This document shows, in pieces, positions 7,449-14,357 of a stretch of 42,687 bases of DNA. The notes under the pieces were generated by a model. That model was not told the DNA's origin. It did not search any database and saw only the letters and a list, made by a program, of their open reading frames with translations. The DNA is from Nitrospirota bacterium. Its GTDB lineage: Bacteria; Nitrospirota; Thermodesulfovibrionia; Thermodesulfovibrionales; UBA9159. The stretch covers positions 1 through 42,687 of the forward strand of contig JAMCQB010000154.1 in the NCBI GenBank assembly GCA_023382175.1, in the 5' to 3' direction. Both the position numbers and the translations under genes were made by a program. Positions within the stretch are counted from its first letter, which is position 1. Each line of letters opens with the position of its first letter.

Positions 7449-8033
7449 TTATCTTCTCCTTACCTGTTGGCGCACATGATAAAGTTTCTCTGTGAACCCG
7501 CCTTCTTCCAAGAATTGTTTTTCCAGCTGACGCAGTTGCTGGTCAAGCAGATAATTTGCCTGATGAATCATGCAGATAAGGGCATTGGCAGCCACTTCAG
7601 GAGACGCTTTTTCAATATAGGTCTCATAAGTCTCATATGACCTATTCTTTTCCCAAGCAAGCTTTCGAATAGTTTGCGCCTGCGGATGCTCCTTCTCCCA
7701 CAGCAGCAGTCCCCGCTGACGCAAGAAATCATGGTAGTCGAGCAGTAGTTCTTCCAGACTTGCGCGGGCTACGCCGATCAGTTTGAGTTCGCTTTTCTTT
7801 GAAGTGCCGGACACCATACTGCCTTCGGCAATATTCTGCTTGCCGCTACGCGAAGCCTGTACCATCTGGTCATGAGTGCGCGAGCGTTTATCAATAAAGA
7901 GATTACAAAATGCAGTTGTGGCATCATAGATGATTTCAGCAGTCTGATAAGATTTCAGACTGCGATATCCTCCGTGGGGACTGATAAGAGCTGATCTTGT
8001 CTCTTCATTCTTTATGTTCATTATGTCGTTCAA
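7449..8033 (-). CDS. Four-helix-bundle protein (23S rRNA IVP / Avd-like superfamily)
   Basis: A 194-aa all-helical protein. Segments HDQMVQASRSGKQNIAEGS and SELKLIGVARASLEELLLDYHDFLR are hallmarks of the four-helix-bundle family that includes proteins encoded in 23S rRNA intervening sequences and relatives of the Avd proteins of diversity-generating retroelements. A C-terminal extension (NALICMIHQANYLLDQQLRQLEKQFLEEGGFTE) fits the four-helix-bundle suffix type. No reverse transcriptase is nearby, so it is free-standing. The start is TTG at 8033 with AGAGGA just upstream, or ATG at 8021. Function of such lone copies is unknown. Confidence 0.75.
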   Translation of the reverse strand: MNDIMNIKNEETRSALISPHGGYRSLKSYQTAEIIYDATTAFCNLFIDKRSRTHDQMVQASRSGKQNIAEGSMVSGTSKKSELKLIGVARASLEELLLDYHDFLRQRGLLLWEKEHPQAQTIRKLAWEKNRSYETYETYIEKASPEVAANALICMIHQANYLLDQQLRQLEKQFLEEGGFTEKLYHVRQQVRRR

Positions 8034-8176
8034 AAGTCCTCTTACGCCATCACTCCACTTTCCTTCTTAAGCTCAACCATCCTCCGGCTGTCGCAAATGA
8101 TTATGGTGGTGATAGTTTCTGCAACACTCACCCTATTGGACCGTCCCCTTTTTGCCTCATTAACAATAAAACTTTG

Positions 8177-8320
8177 TTAGACATCCTCTTCTCTAGACTG
8201 TTCTATAGTGATTATCTCCTTTGGACTGTCTGCATAATCAACCGGTTTCAGAGGATAAGGCATTGGTTTGGCCGGCTGTAATTTTTCAGGTTGTTTTGCC
8301 TCTTTCTTTTTATCACTCAT
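8177..8320 (-). CDS. 47-aa hydrophilic small protein, last gene of the accessory operon
   Basis: This gene is too short for the ORF track. ATG at 8320 overlaps the stop of the 65-aa gene (ATGAGTGA) and has a strong Shine-Dalgarno (GGAGGAGTCAA before ATG). The product begins MSDKKKEAKQPEKLQPAKP, continues with a proline/tyrosine-rich middle and ends IEQSREEDV. It is highly charged, has no hydrophobic segment and is probably disordered. Tight coupling to the upstream gene is the main evidence that it is real. The 128 bp between it and the next gene show no further convincing ORF. Confidence 0.6.
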   Translation of the reverse strand: MSDKKKEAKQPEKLQPAKPMPYPLKPVDYADSPKEIITIEQSREEDV

Positions 8321-8510
8321 TTGACTCCTCCACATTTGAATTAGAGGTTTTGCTTCCTACAAGCCTGACTGTTCCATAGCTCTTTGACTTAGACGGATTT
8401 AGACTCTTCTGAACAGGCTCTGTACCATAGCTTTGCGGTTTATTCTGGTCACTATCGCCTGAATCTTGCTGTGGGTTGTTAGCTCCTTGGTCTTTTTCTT
8501 CGTCATTCAT
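8313..8510 (-). CDS. 65-aa low-complexity small protein with duplicated SYGT motif
   Basis: The product is very polar (Asp, Gln, Asn, Ser, Lys) and contains two copies of a short motif, QSYGTEPV and KSYGTVRLV; the DNA also repeats (AGCTATGGTACAG and AGCTATGGAACAG). No membrane segment or signal. The start has an excellent Shine-Dalgarno (GGAGGTAAGTT before ATG), and the gene begins 3 bp after the stop of the 175-aa membrane protein. I recognise no family; it could be an accessory or adaptor peptide of the operon. Confidence 0.65.
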   Translation of the reverse strand: MNDEEKDQGANNPQQDSGDSDQNKPQSYGTEPVQKSLNPSKSKSYGTVRLVGSKTSNSNVEESNE

Positions 8511-8513
8511 AAC

Positions 8514-9041
8514 TTACCTCCATAAGCAGAGATTTCTTGTATTTATCCAAAAAATGGTGAATAGAACGAGAAAAACTATAAATGAAGAGATCATAACAAA
8601 AAAAGTTCCTTTTCTAAATTTGTCAGCCATATCATCAACAGTCAACCTATTGTCCTTTAATGCCTCTTCGTATGTAGTAATTAATCTGCTTTCAACTTCA
8701 ACTGGTTTCTTTTCTAATTCTGAATTAAAAACGAGCGCCTCGGATTTAATTCTTTTAAAAAGTCTTATCTGAATAACTTTCAAAAAAATAATGATAGAAA
8801 TGACAATGATCAATGCAGCGAGCGATAATAACGTTGTGTTTAAACTGATAAGCCAGCCATTTTCGCTTATTGTCTTAAGAAGAAAAGTTATGGCGGCTAA
8901 TAAAATACCCGCAACAGTTAACATCATTTGAACTTTAGTTATTATGTATTTGTTCCTACCTTCTTCTGCTTCGAATTCTTTCTGTAGAATATTCAGCACA
9001 GTTCTCACAGTCTCAGGATTGTATTTTGGTTCTTCAGCCAT
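8514..9041 (-). CDS. 175-aa membrane protein (three predicted helices, SLATT-like layout)
   Basis: A soluble, helical N-terminus of ~35 residues precedes two close membrane helices (VQMMLTVAGILLAAITFLL and LLSLAALIIVISIIIFL). A charged helical domain (RIKSEALVFNSELEKKPVEVESRLITTYEEAL) follows, and the last helix is FFVMISSFIVFLVLFTIFW. This layout recalls SLATT-type and other small membrane effectors found in defence operons, but I cannot assign a family by motif. The start overlaps the 85-aa gene by 8 bp, so translation is probably coupled. The region is visibly A+T-richer than the flanking core genes. A pore-forming effector is inference only. Confidence 0.65.
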   Translation of the reverse strand: MAEEPKYNPETVRTVLNILQKEFEAEEGRNKYIITKVQMMLTVAGILLAAITFLLKTISENGWLISLNTTLLSLAALIIVISIIIFLKVIQIRLFKRIKSEALVFNSELEKKPVEVESRLITTYEEALKDNRLTVDDMADKFRKGTFFVMISSFIVFLVLFTIFWINTRNLCLWR

Positions 9042-9291
9042 TTATCTTCTCAAAATGTACGATATTATTGGGCTCGTTCTCATGCACATCCTGTAGGATC
9101 TCAATAAGCTCAATCAATCCCCAGAGTTCGCTGAGATTTTCATTAGGTATGTTCGATGACTTCACACTAAGAGGCAAAGTGGGCAACAGTTTTTCAAGAG
9201 TCTTTTTCTGTTGTTTCAACAGCTTCCAGTCAATATTTTCGATGGCTTCTTGATAATTTCTATATTGCATCAACGCCCTGAAATTTCTCAT
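9034..9291 (-). CDS. 85-aa helical small protein in the methyltransferase-nuclease operon
   Basis: A soluble, mostly helical 85-aa protein. A basic N-terminus (MRNFRALMQYRNYQEAIENIDWKLLK) is followed by KKTLEKLLPTLP and an acidic C-terminus (LWGLIELIEILQDVHENEPN). Shine-Dalgarno GAGGAC overlaps the stop region of the upstream 718-aa gene, with only 8 bp between the genes, and the 3' end overlaps the membrane-protein gene. No family recognised. The position suggests an accessory factor, antitoxin-like partner or immunity component. Confidence 0.65.
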   Translation of the reverse strand: MRNFRALMQYRNYQEAIENIDWKLLKQQKKTLEKLLPTLPLSVKSSNIPNENLSELWGLIELIEILQDVHENEPNNIVHFEKING

Positions 9292-9299
9292 AAAGTCCT

Positions 9300-11456
9300 C
9301 TACTCAAGACCGTATGCTTTGATCTCTTCGTCACTGAGCATTTCATTTGGAACAGTGCGATAGTGCTTCTCGTCCTTGATCGAAATCTCGCCTTCACTTC
9401 GTTCGAACTCGAACAGGGCGATCAAGCCACCCTCCATAAACTGAGCAGCAACTGGTCGGCAGATGAGCGACGGGAATTTGGCTTCACAAACCGCCACATC
9501 TTGTTCAATCTGCACTATTCCTATTTGTTCATTTCTCCCTTTCGCTTGCACGGGGATTGCAAACTGTTGTCCTTGTTTATTAACGCCGACATAGATCTCA
9601 TCAGTCTCTACCTGGCCCATACCCGGAGCGGTCGTTCGCAAATGGCTCTGAAGCGAATAGCATGTAACCCCTAAAAAGGTGTCAATGAGGCGATTGTAGC
9701 GAAGGATTGCGAGCAAAGCCTGCTCATCATTTAAGGCATAGCGGCGAATGATTTCCGGTGTCGCATCCAACACTTTTATCTTTGTAAGCCTGGGATTAGG
9801 GGTGATTCGATGAATTTGACTTTTTGAGAATTGATACTTGCCGCGCCCAATTGAACGAATAATCCATTCTTCGCCTTTGGAAAGAAGATCCCTGATCCTC
9901 CCAGGCAGCTCATTTCGATACCTATATGAATAGATAATGTCTCCCAGGTTCTTAGGGAGTTTTATTTTAAGTCTCTTGGATGCTTTTTCGAATTCTTCGC
10001 GATCAAAAGTTACTTCAGTGGTTCCTTCTGAATAGTTTTTGAAGAATACTTCTTCAATTAACACATCATAGCGATTTTTTTCCTCTGACATACCTTCCTC
10101 CAATGGAGATGATTCAATCTTAAGAGACCGATTACTGTCAAACCCCTTCCATTCGAACATAACGACCTCTTCGCGCAACTGCTGCCTGGTTGCGGTGGCC
10201 AGCCTCGTCCTAAAGAGATCAATTCCCAACACTCTATAACCAAGCTCTGTTGCAATGTCGGCCAGTAGCTCACCCGTCGGTATCAGTACCTGCAAATATG
10301 ACGCCTGGTCTCCAACGACATACGCCAACTTGGCTCCGGGTTTTAGTATGTTCCTCAAGTCTGCCAAATGTCGCTTAATGCCGCCAAAATATAATCTTGC
10401 CACCCGATGGTAAAGCCTCTCGAATCCAGAGGTTTTATTTAATGCGATGCGTCTTCGTTCAATCTCACGTGCAAGACGATCAATTTTACTACCTGTGGGT
10501 ATCAGGTCATCGTCCCTGTCAGCAGCAAACACGTTTCGCGTATTCGACCTGAGTAAGCTTTCCTTTAATTGTCGCAAGTCTTGTCTGCTCCGTAAAAAGC
10601 CCAACAGAGTGGATTCAAGGCGTGTAGTTCGCGTATAATCCTTTTCGTTCGGATATGGGGGCGAAGTTATTACTGCGTCCACAAATGGATTCTCGAATCT
10701 GCTGCCACAATCCCTGGCATCCAACATCAGACACGTTGTCTGTGCGCATTCTCTGTCACGCACGGAAGCCAAGTCGTCACACATCTCAGTCACCTTGCGA
10801 AACCAGTACTCGAAGACCTTTGCATCGCTCTTCTTGCCGTGACTGACACCTACTTCAGGACCGAACTCAAGGTTGCTGGCTTCGTGGACCGATGTGTGAG
10901 CAAATGCTAACCGCAACAAATCTTTGATACGATTATCCTCTATAATGGCTATTTCATCACGTAGAATAAGGCACTTGTGAAGCGGTAACGGGCTGATTGA
11001 ACCTTGCAGAACCACAGACTCTTCGTCTTGTGAAAACCTCCTCAACTGCACGGATTCCCTGTCAAGGATATCTTTAGCGCGCTCGCAAACAGCCGCTGCG
11101 GTATCTCGGATACGAACTGGATCAATATCCCACGTTGTTTTCACTTGTGACGCATACCATGCAACGGGATTAGTTTCAAAACCAACAGCTGGGATTCCCT
11201 GTTTTTTGGCTTCAACCAAGGTCGTACCCGTCCCGCAAAACGGATCGAGTATTGTCATATCGGAGGTCAGTTCCAAAACGTGAATGTAATAAGCGACAAG
11301 ATGAGGGGGAAAAGAGAGAACAAATCGATACCAGTCATGAAATTGTCTATCTGAAGCCGTCATGCGGTTATTTCTGGAATCGCTCGGGTCAAGAATATCC
11401 AGAAAGGTGGCAGCATCTGTTCCAAGGTTTTGCAGTGTCAACTGTTTGATATTCAT
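9300..11456 (-). CDS. Single-chain DNA methyltransferase / PD-(D/E)xK-like nuclease fusion
   Basis: Residues ~40-455 form an amino-group DNA methyltransferase: SAM motif I ILDPFCGTGTTLVEAK (D71), then VGFETNPVAW, and the catalytic motif IV TSPPYPNEKDYTR at ~264. Motif I precedes motif IV with about 190 residues between them, room for a target-recognition region. Residues ~470-718 form a second domain with TDEIYVG followed by FAIPVQAKG (D619, Q637-A-K639), a D...QxK variant of the PD-(D/E)xK nuclease core. This fits a type II restriction-modification enzyme on one chain. It heads a five-gene operon. Methyltransferase is certain, nuclease is probable; the recognition site is unknown. Confidence 0.85.
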   Translation of the reverse strand: MNIKQLTLQNLGTDAATFLDILDPSDSRNNRMTASDRQFHDWYRFVLSFPPHLVAYYIHVLELTSDMTILDPFCGTGTTLVEAKKQGIPAVGFETNPVAWYASQVKTTWDIDPVRIRDTAAAVCERAKDILDRESVQLRRFSQDEESVVLQGSISPLPLHKCLILRDEIAIIEDNRIKDLLRLAFAHTSVHEASNLEFGPEVGVSHGKKSDAKVFEYWFRKVTEMCDDLASVRDRECAQTTCLMLDARDCGSRFENPFVDAVITSPPYPNEKDYTRTTRLESTLLGFLRSRQDLRQLKESLLRSNTRNVFAADRDDDLIPTGSKIDRLAREIERRRIALNKTSGFERLYHRVARLYFGGIKRHLADLRNILKPGAKLAYVVGDQASYLQVLIPTGELLADIATELGYRVLGIDLFRTRLATATRQQLREEVVMFEWKGFDSNRSLKIESSPLEEGMSEEKNRYDVLIEEVFFKNYSEGTTEVTFDREEFEKASKRLKIKLPKNLGDIIYSYRYRNELPGRIRDLLSKGEEWIIRSIGRGKYQFSKSQIHRITPNPRLTKIKVLDATPEIIRRYALNDEQALLAILRYNRLIDTFLGVTCYSLQSHLRTTAPGMGQVETDEIYVGVNKQGQQFAIPVQAKGRNEQIGIVQIEQDVAVCEAKFPSLICRPVAAQFMEGGLIALFEFERSEGEISIKDEKHYRTVPNEMLSDEEIKAYGLE

Positions 11457-11482
11457 TTCAGCAAAACATACCTAAGCTCGTC

Positions 11483-11524
11483 TTCAATTGATTCAATTGA
11501 ATCATAAAAAGGAAGCTTTGTCAA
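11483..11524 (-). promoter_or_regulatory. Promoter with palindromic operator for the accessory operon
   Basis: On the minus strand a consensus -35 TTGACA (11524-11519) is followed after 17 bp by TTCAAT (11501-11496). This -10 lies inside the perfect 14-bp palindrome GATTCAATTGAATC (11490-11503), which itself overlaps a tandem TTCAATTGA duplication (11483-11500). A regulator bound there would block the promoter. No controller-type HTH gene is seen next to it. Confidence 0.55.
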
Positions 11525-11561
11525 GAAAAATTTCTGAGCGGCGGAAGAAAGACCAAGAGTT

Positions 11562-12404
11562 CTACACTTCCGGCAGCAGGATGCTGATCTGCGCGCCGGG
11601 GAAAGGGGTGAGATCCAGCTCCTTCTCTTTTCCCCTTGCCCATTTGGGGAGTATGGAAAGCCTTGCCGTCCCCGAGCGTATGGAGAGCTTGCCGTTCCAT
11701 TGATGCACGAATTTCCTCACCGCAGCAAGACCATGTCCCCTCCCCTGGTCAGTGAAGCGGGATGCGCCGTGGAGAAGGGCCTTTTCTATGGCATGGAGAT
11801 CGTTTCTCAGGAGGAACCTGTCGGAGAGGGAATTCATGAAACCGATGCCGGTATCCATGACCGCGATTTTTACGACGTTCTTGTTCAGGTTCTGAAAATG
11901 ATATTTCTGGATCCCCACAAATCCCTTGTTTTCGCTGTGTTCGATGATGTTCTGGCATACTTCTGAAAGAGCTACGATGAAGTCATTTATCGCTTTTTCA
12001 TTATAATGGAGGTGCGTAGTCAGGATTGAATGGGCACGTTCTTTCACTCTGCCGACAATAAAATGTATATCATCAGATTTTTCTATCGGTGTTATCTCAA
12101 GCAAGACATCGGAATAAGAACTCCTCGGGTATTTCCCCGCAATCTCCGGCCTGGCAGGCTCAAGCGTGAAATAATTTCCGGCAAACTTAAAGAAATCCAT
12201 TCTTTCGAGATATCGAAGAACTTCCTCTGATTCGGGGAGGTGGAGGGTTTTTTGAAGTCCCGCCTTTTTGAAAACTTCTCCCATCTCAAGAATGCCGACC
12301 ATCCCATACGGATCAATGAAGGCTGCGTTCCGGAGGTCCAGAACCGAAGACCGCATAAAATGGTCCAGGGCTTTTTCAAAGGTCTCCTCTGTTATCTGTG
12401 TCAT
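11562..12404 (-). CDS. STAS plus GHKL ATPase (anti-sigma-factor-like) regulator
   Basis: The N-terminal ~100 residues look STAS-like (SSVLDLRNAAFIDPYGMVGIL, then a helix GEVFKKAG). The C-terminal half is a GHKL/HATPase_c domain: N-box ALSEVCQNIIEH, G1 box MDTGIGF, G2-like box GRGHGLAAVRKFV. Such fusions work as switch kinases/anti-sigma factors in partner-switching. I start at ATG 12404, which overlaps the DUF1284 stop (ATGA); the longer track start would lie inside that gene. No sigma factor is adjacent. The STAS-like protein at 6855-7415 is a conceivable partner. Confidence 0.75.
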   Translation of the reverse strand: MTQITEETFEKALDHFMRSSVLDLRNAAFIDPYGMVGILEMGEVFKKAGLQKTLHLPESEEVLRYLERMDFFKFAGNYFTLEPARPEIAGKYPRSSYSDVLLEITPIEKSDDIHFIVGRVKERAHSILTTHLHYNEKAINDFIVALSEVCQNIIEHSENKGFVGIQKYHFQNLNKNVVKIAVMDTGIGFMNSLSDRFLLRNDLHAIEKALLHGASRFTDQGRGHGLAAVRKFVHQWNGKLSIRSGTARLSILPKWARGKEKELDLTPFPGAQISILLPEV

Positions 12405-12844
12405 CCTGTCACGTCTCGCTTTCGGCGATTTCGGTGCGGACCAGGGCAAGTATCCCTTAACCTCCGGTAGAGGTCATTTCCCTCGCAAGCCCATCTCCAT
12501 GAGCACGAGTTGCAATAGGCCTGGCGCCATGCCGGAAATATCTCCGGGATTCTTTCCCCTATCTCTGCCCATCTGATCTTCACTCCCCGAGAAAGCTTAA
12601 GGAGGTCCAGCGCCGTCCTGTCCATCTCTCCGATCCCCTTGTCTGCGTCCTCTCTGTACTGACATCTGGTATGGTTCAGGTAAGGACACTTTGCGCAGAT
12701 GTCATCAGCCCCGCAATGTACCTCAATCCCCCTGTCCTGTGCAGACCTGATAACGCGTGTAAGGTTTTCGACGAACTCTTCATTATAGCCTTCTCCTTTA
12801 AAGAAGTGCAGGCATACAAGATGATGTCCTCTCAGCCTCGGCAT
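12401..12844 (-). CDS. DUF1284 cysteine-rich protein
   Basis: The N-terminus RLRGHHLVCLHFFKGEGYNEEFVENL is the signature of DUF1284, a widespread family without a settled function. The eight or so cysteines are clustered (CGADDICAKCPY...C and YCNSCSWRWAC), consistent with metal or iron-sulfur binding. 147 aa is usual. Its stop overlaps the start of the STAS-HATPase gene, so the two are translated together, an association that could point to redox input to that regulator (inference). Confidence 0.8.
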   Translation of the reverse strand: MPRLRGHHLVCLHFFKGEGYNEEFVENLTRVIRSAQDRGIEVHCGADDICAKCPYLNHTRCQYREDADKGIGEMDRTALDLLKLSRGVKIRWAEIGERIPEIFPAWRQAYCNSCSWRWACEGNDLYRRLRDTCPGPHRNRRKRDVTG

Positions 12845-13005
12845 AAAACCTCAATAAAACATTGCGAGAAGCATAGTCTTAAGTGGCAGAGTGCCAATAG
12901 TCTCAGTCCGCCTTCCGCCGTAAACTTTACGTTTTCCCGGTAGTAATTCTGAAACAGGTTTATCCTGATGACCTCACCATCATAAGATGAGTAGGTTGGT
13001 TTCAG

Positions 13006-13035
13006 TTGTCCGCAATCAATTGTTTATTATATAAT
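13006..13035 (+). promoter_or_regulatory. Sigma-70-type promoter of the lysA operon
   Basis: TTGTCC (13006-13011), an 18-bp spacer and a perfect TATAAT (13030-13035) lie 41 bp before lysA. The predicted leader of ~35 nt is too short for a lysine riboswitch. The remainder of the 12845-13005 gap shows nothing else I can name. Confidence 0.7.
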
Positions 13036-13076
13036 ACTTTCACCCGTGGAGAAAAGATTGCGTCAAGGAGAACCCC

Positions 13077-14330
13077 ATGCACTTTTTTAGATACAGAAAC
13101 GGCGAGTTATATGCTGAAGACGTCCCCGTGAGAGAGCTCGCGGAAGCCTATGGAACGCCGCTCTACATCTACAGTTACAGCACCCTTCTCCGCCACTTCA
13201 GGGCCTATGACAATGCCTTCGACGGCGTACCCCATATCATCTGTTTTGCCCTGAAGGCAAACTCCAATACCTCCGTACTCAGATTGTTTGCGAAGAACGG
13301 CGGCGGCGCTGACGTGGTATCAGGGGGAGAGATATTCAGGGCGCTGAAAGCAGGGATCCCTCCCCGTAAGATCGTCTATGCGGGTGTGGGCAAGACAGAA
13401 AAGGAGATCCGCTTTGCCCTGAAATCAAGGATACTGATGTTCAATGTGGAGTCGGAAAGCGAGCTCATGGAGATCGACAGGATCGCCGGGGTCATGAAGG
13501 TGAAGGCTCCCATCTCCCTCAGGGTCAACCCTGATATCGATCCCGGGACGCATCCCTATATCGCTACCGGTTTGAAGGAACACAAGTTCGGCATTCCCAT
13601 AGAGGCGGCCTTTGAATATTACAAGCTCGCAGAGCGCCTGGAAAACACAGAGATCGTGGGTATCCATAAACATATCGGCTCACAGATCACAAAGGTATCT
13701 CCCTTTGTGGATGCGCTGAAAAAGACCCTTCTCCTTGTGGATGAACTGAAGGAACACGGAGTGGACATACGCTATTTCGACATCGGAGGCGGTCTCGGTA
13801 TTACGTACAAGGACGAGGAGCCTCCGGTACCCCGGGACCTTGCACGGAGCCTCCTGCCGTTGCTCAGGGGAAGGCGGCTCACCATCATCATGGAGCCCGG
13901 CAGGTCCATCGTGGGCAACGCAGGAATACTGGTCACCAAGGTGCTCTATCTCAAGAAGGGTGAGGAAAAGGATTTTGTGATCGTGGACGCAGGGATGAAT
14001 GACCTCATACGACCGTCATTTTACGGCGCATACCATCACATACAGCCGGTGGAAAAGAAGCGGAGAAAAAACATCCTTGCTGATATTGTCGGTCCCATAT
14101 GCGAGTCAGGGGATTTCCTCGGAAAGGAAAGGGAGATGCCTGATGTGAAGCCGAGGGAATACCTTGCGGTGATGTCGGCAGGGGCCTATGGCTTCACCAT
14201 GAGTTCAAATTACAACAGCAGACCTCGGGCTGCAGAAGTGATGGTGAAGGGAAAGGACTTTTCCCTGGTGAACAAAAGGGAGACGTACAGGGACCTCGTA
14301 AGGGGAGAGGTCGTTCCCGGTTTTCTCTAA
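13077..14330 (+). CDS. lysA: Diaminopimelate decarboxylase LysA
   Basis: PLP enzyme that decarboxylates meso-diaminopimelate to lysine. The PLP lysine lies in CFALKANSN (K60). Other fold-III motifs are HKHIGSQI, the phosphate-binding FDIGGGLGI, IMEPGRSIV and the substrate/cysteine motif CESGDFLGK near the C-terminus. 417 aa is normal. ATG 13077 has AAGGAG 6 nt upstream. First gene of lysA-dapF-pilZ-dapA. Confidence 0.97.
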   Translation: MHFFRYRNGELYAEDVPVRELAEAYGTPLYIYSYSTLLRHFRAYDNAFDGVPHIICFALKANSNTSVLRLFAKNGGGADVVSGGEIFRALKAGIPPRKIVYAGVGKTEKEIRFALKSRILMFNVESESELMEIDRIAGVMKVKAPISLRVNPDIDPGTHPYIATGLKEHKFGIPIEAAFEYYKLAERLENTEIVGIHKHIGSQITKVSPFVDALKKTLLLVDELKEHGVDIRYFDIGGGLGITYKDEEPPVPRDLARSLLPLLRGRRLTIIMEPGRSIVGNAGILVTKVLYLKKGEEKDFVIVDAGMNDLIRPSFYGAYHHIQPVEKKRRKNILADIVGPICESGDFLGKEREMPDVKPREYLAVMSAGAYGFTMSSNYNSRPRAAEVMVKGKDFSLVNKRETYRDLVRGEVVPGFL

Positions 14331-14357
14331 AGGTGTGCATCATGTTTGGTATCGGCG

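Noticed and set aside
7449-8033. Diversity-generating retroelement
   Set aside because: The protein is Avd-like, but no reverse transcriptase or template/variable repeat pair is visible in the window.
8034-8176. Extra small gene between the 47-aa ORF and the four-helix gene
   Set aside because: Both strands give only very short frames (for example an ATG frame of ten codons) with no convincing ribosome-binding site.
13036-13076. Lysine riboswitch before lysA
   Set aside because: The predicted leader is ~35 nt, far too short for an L-box.
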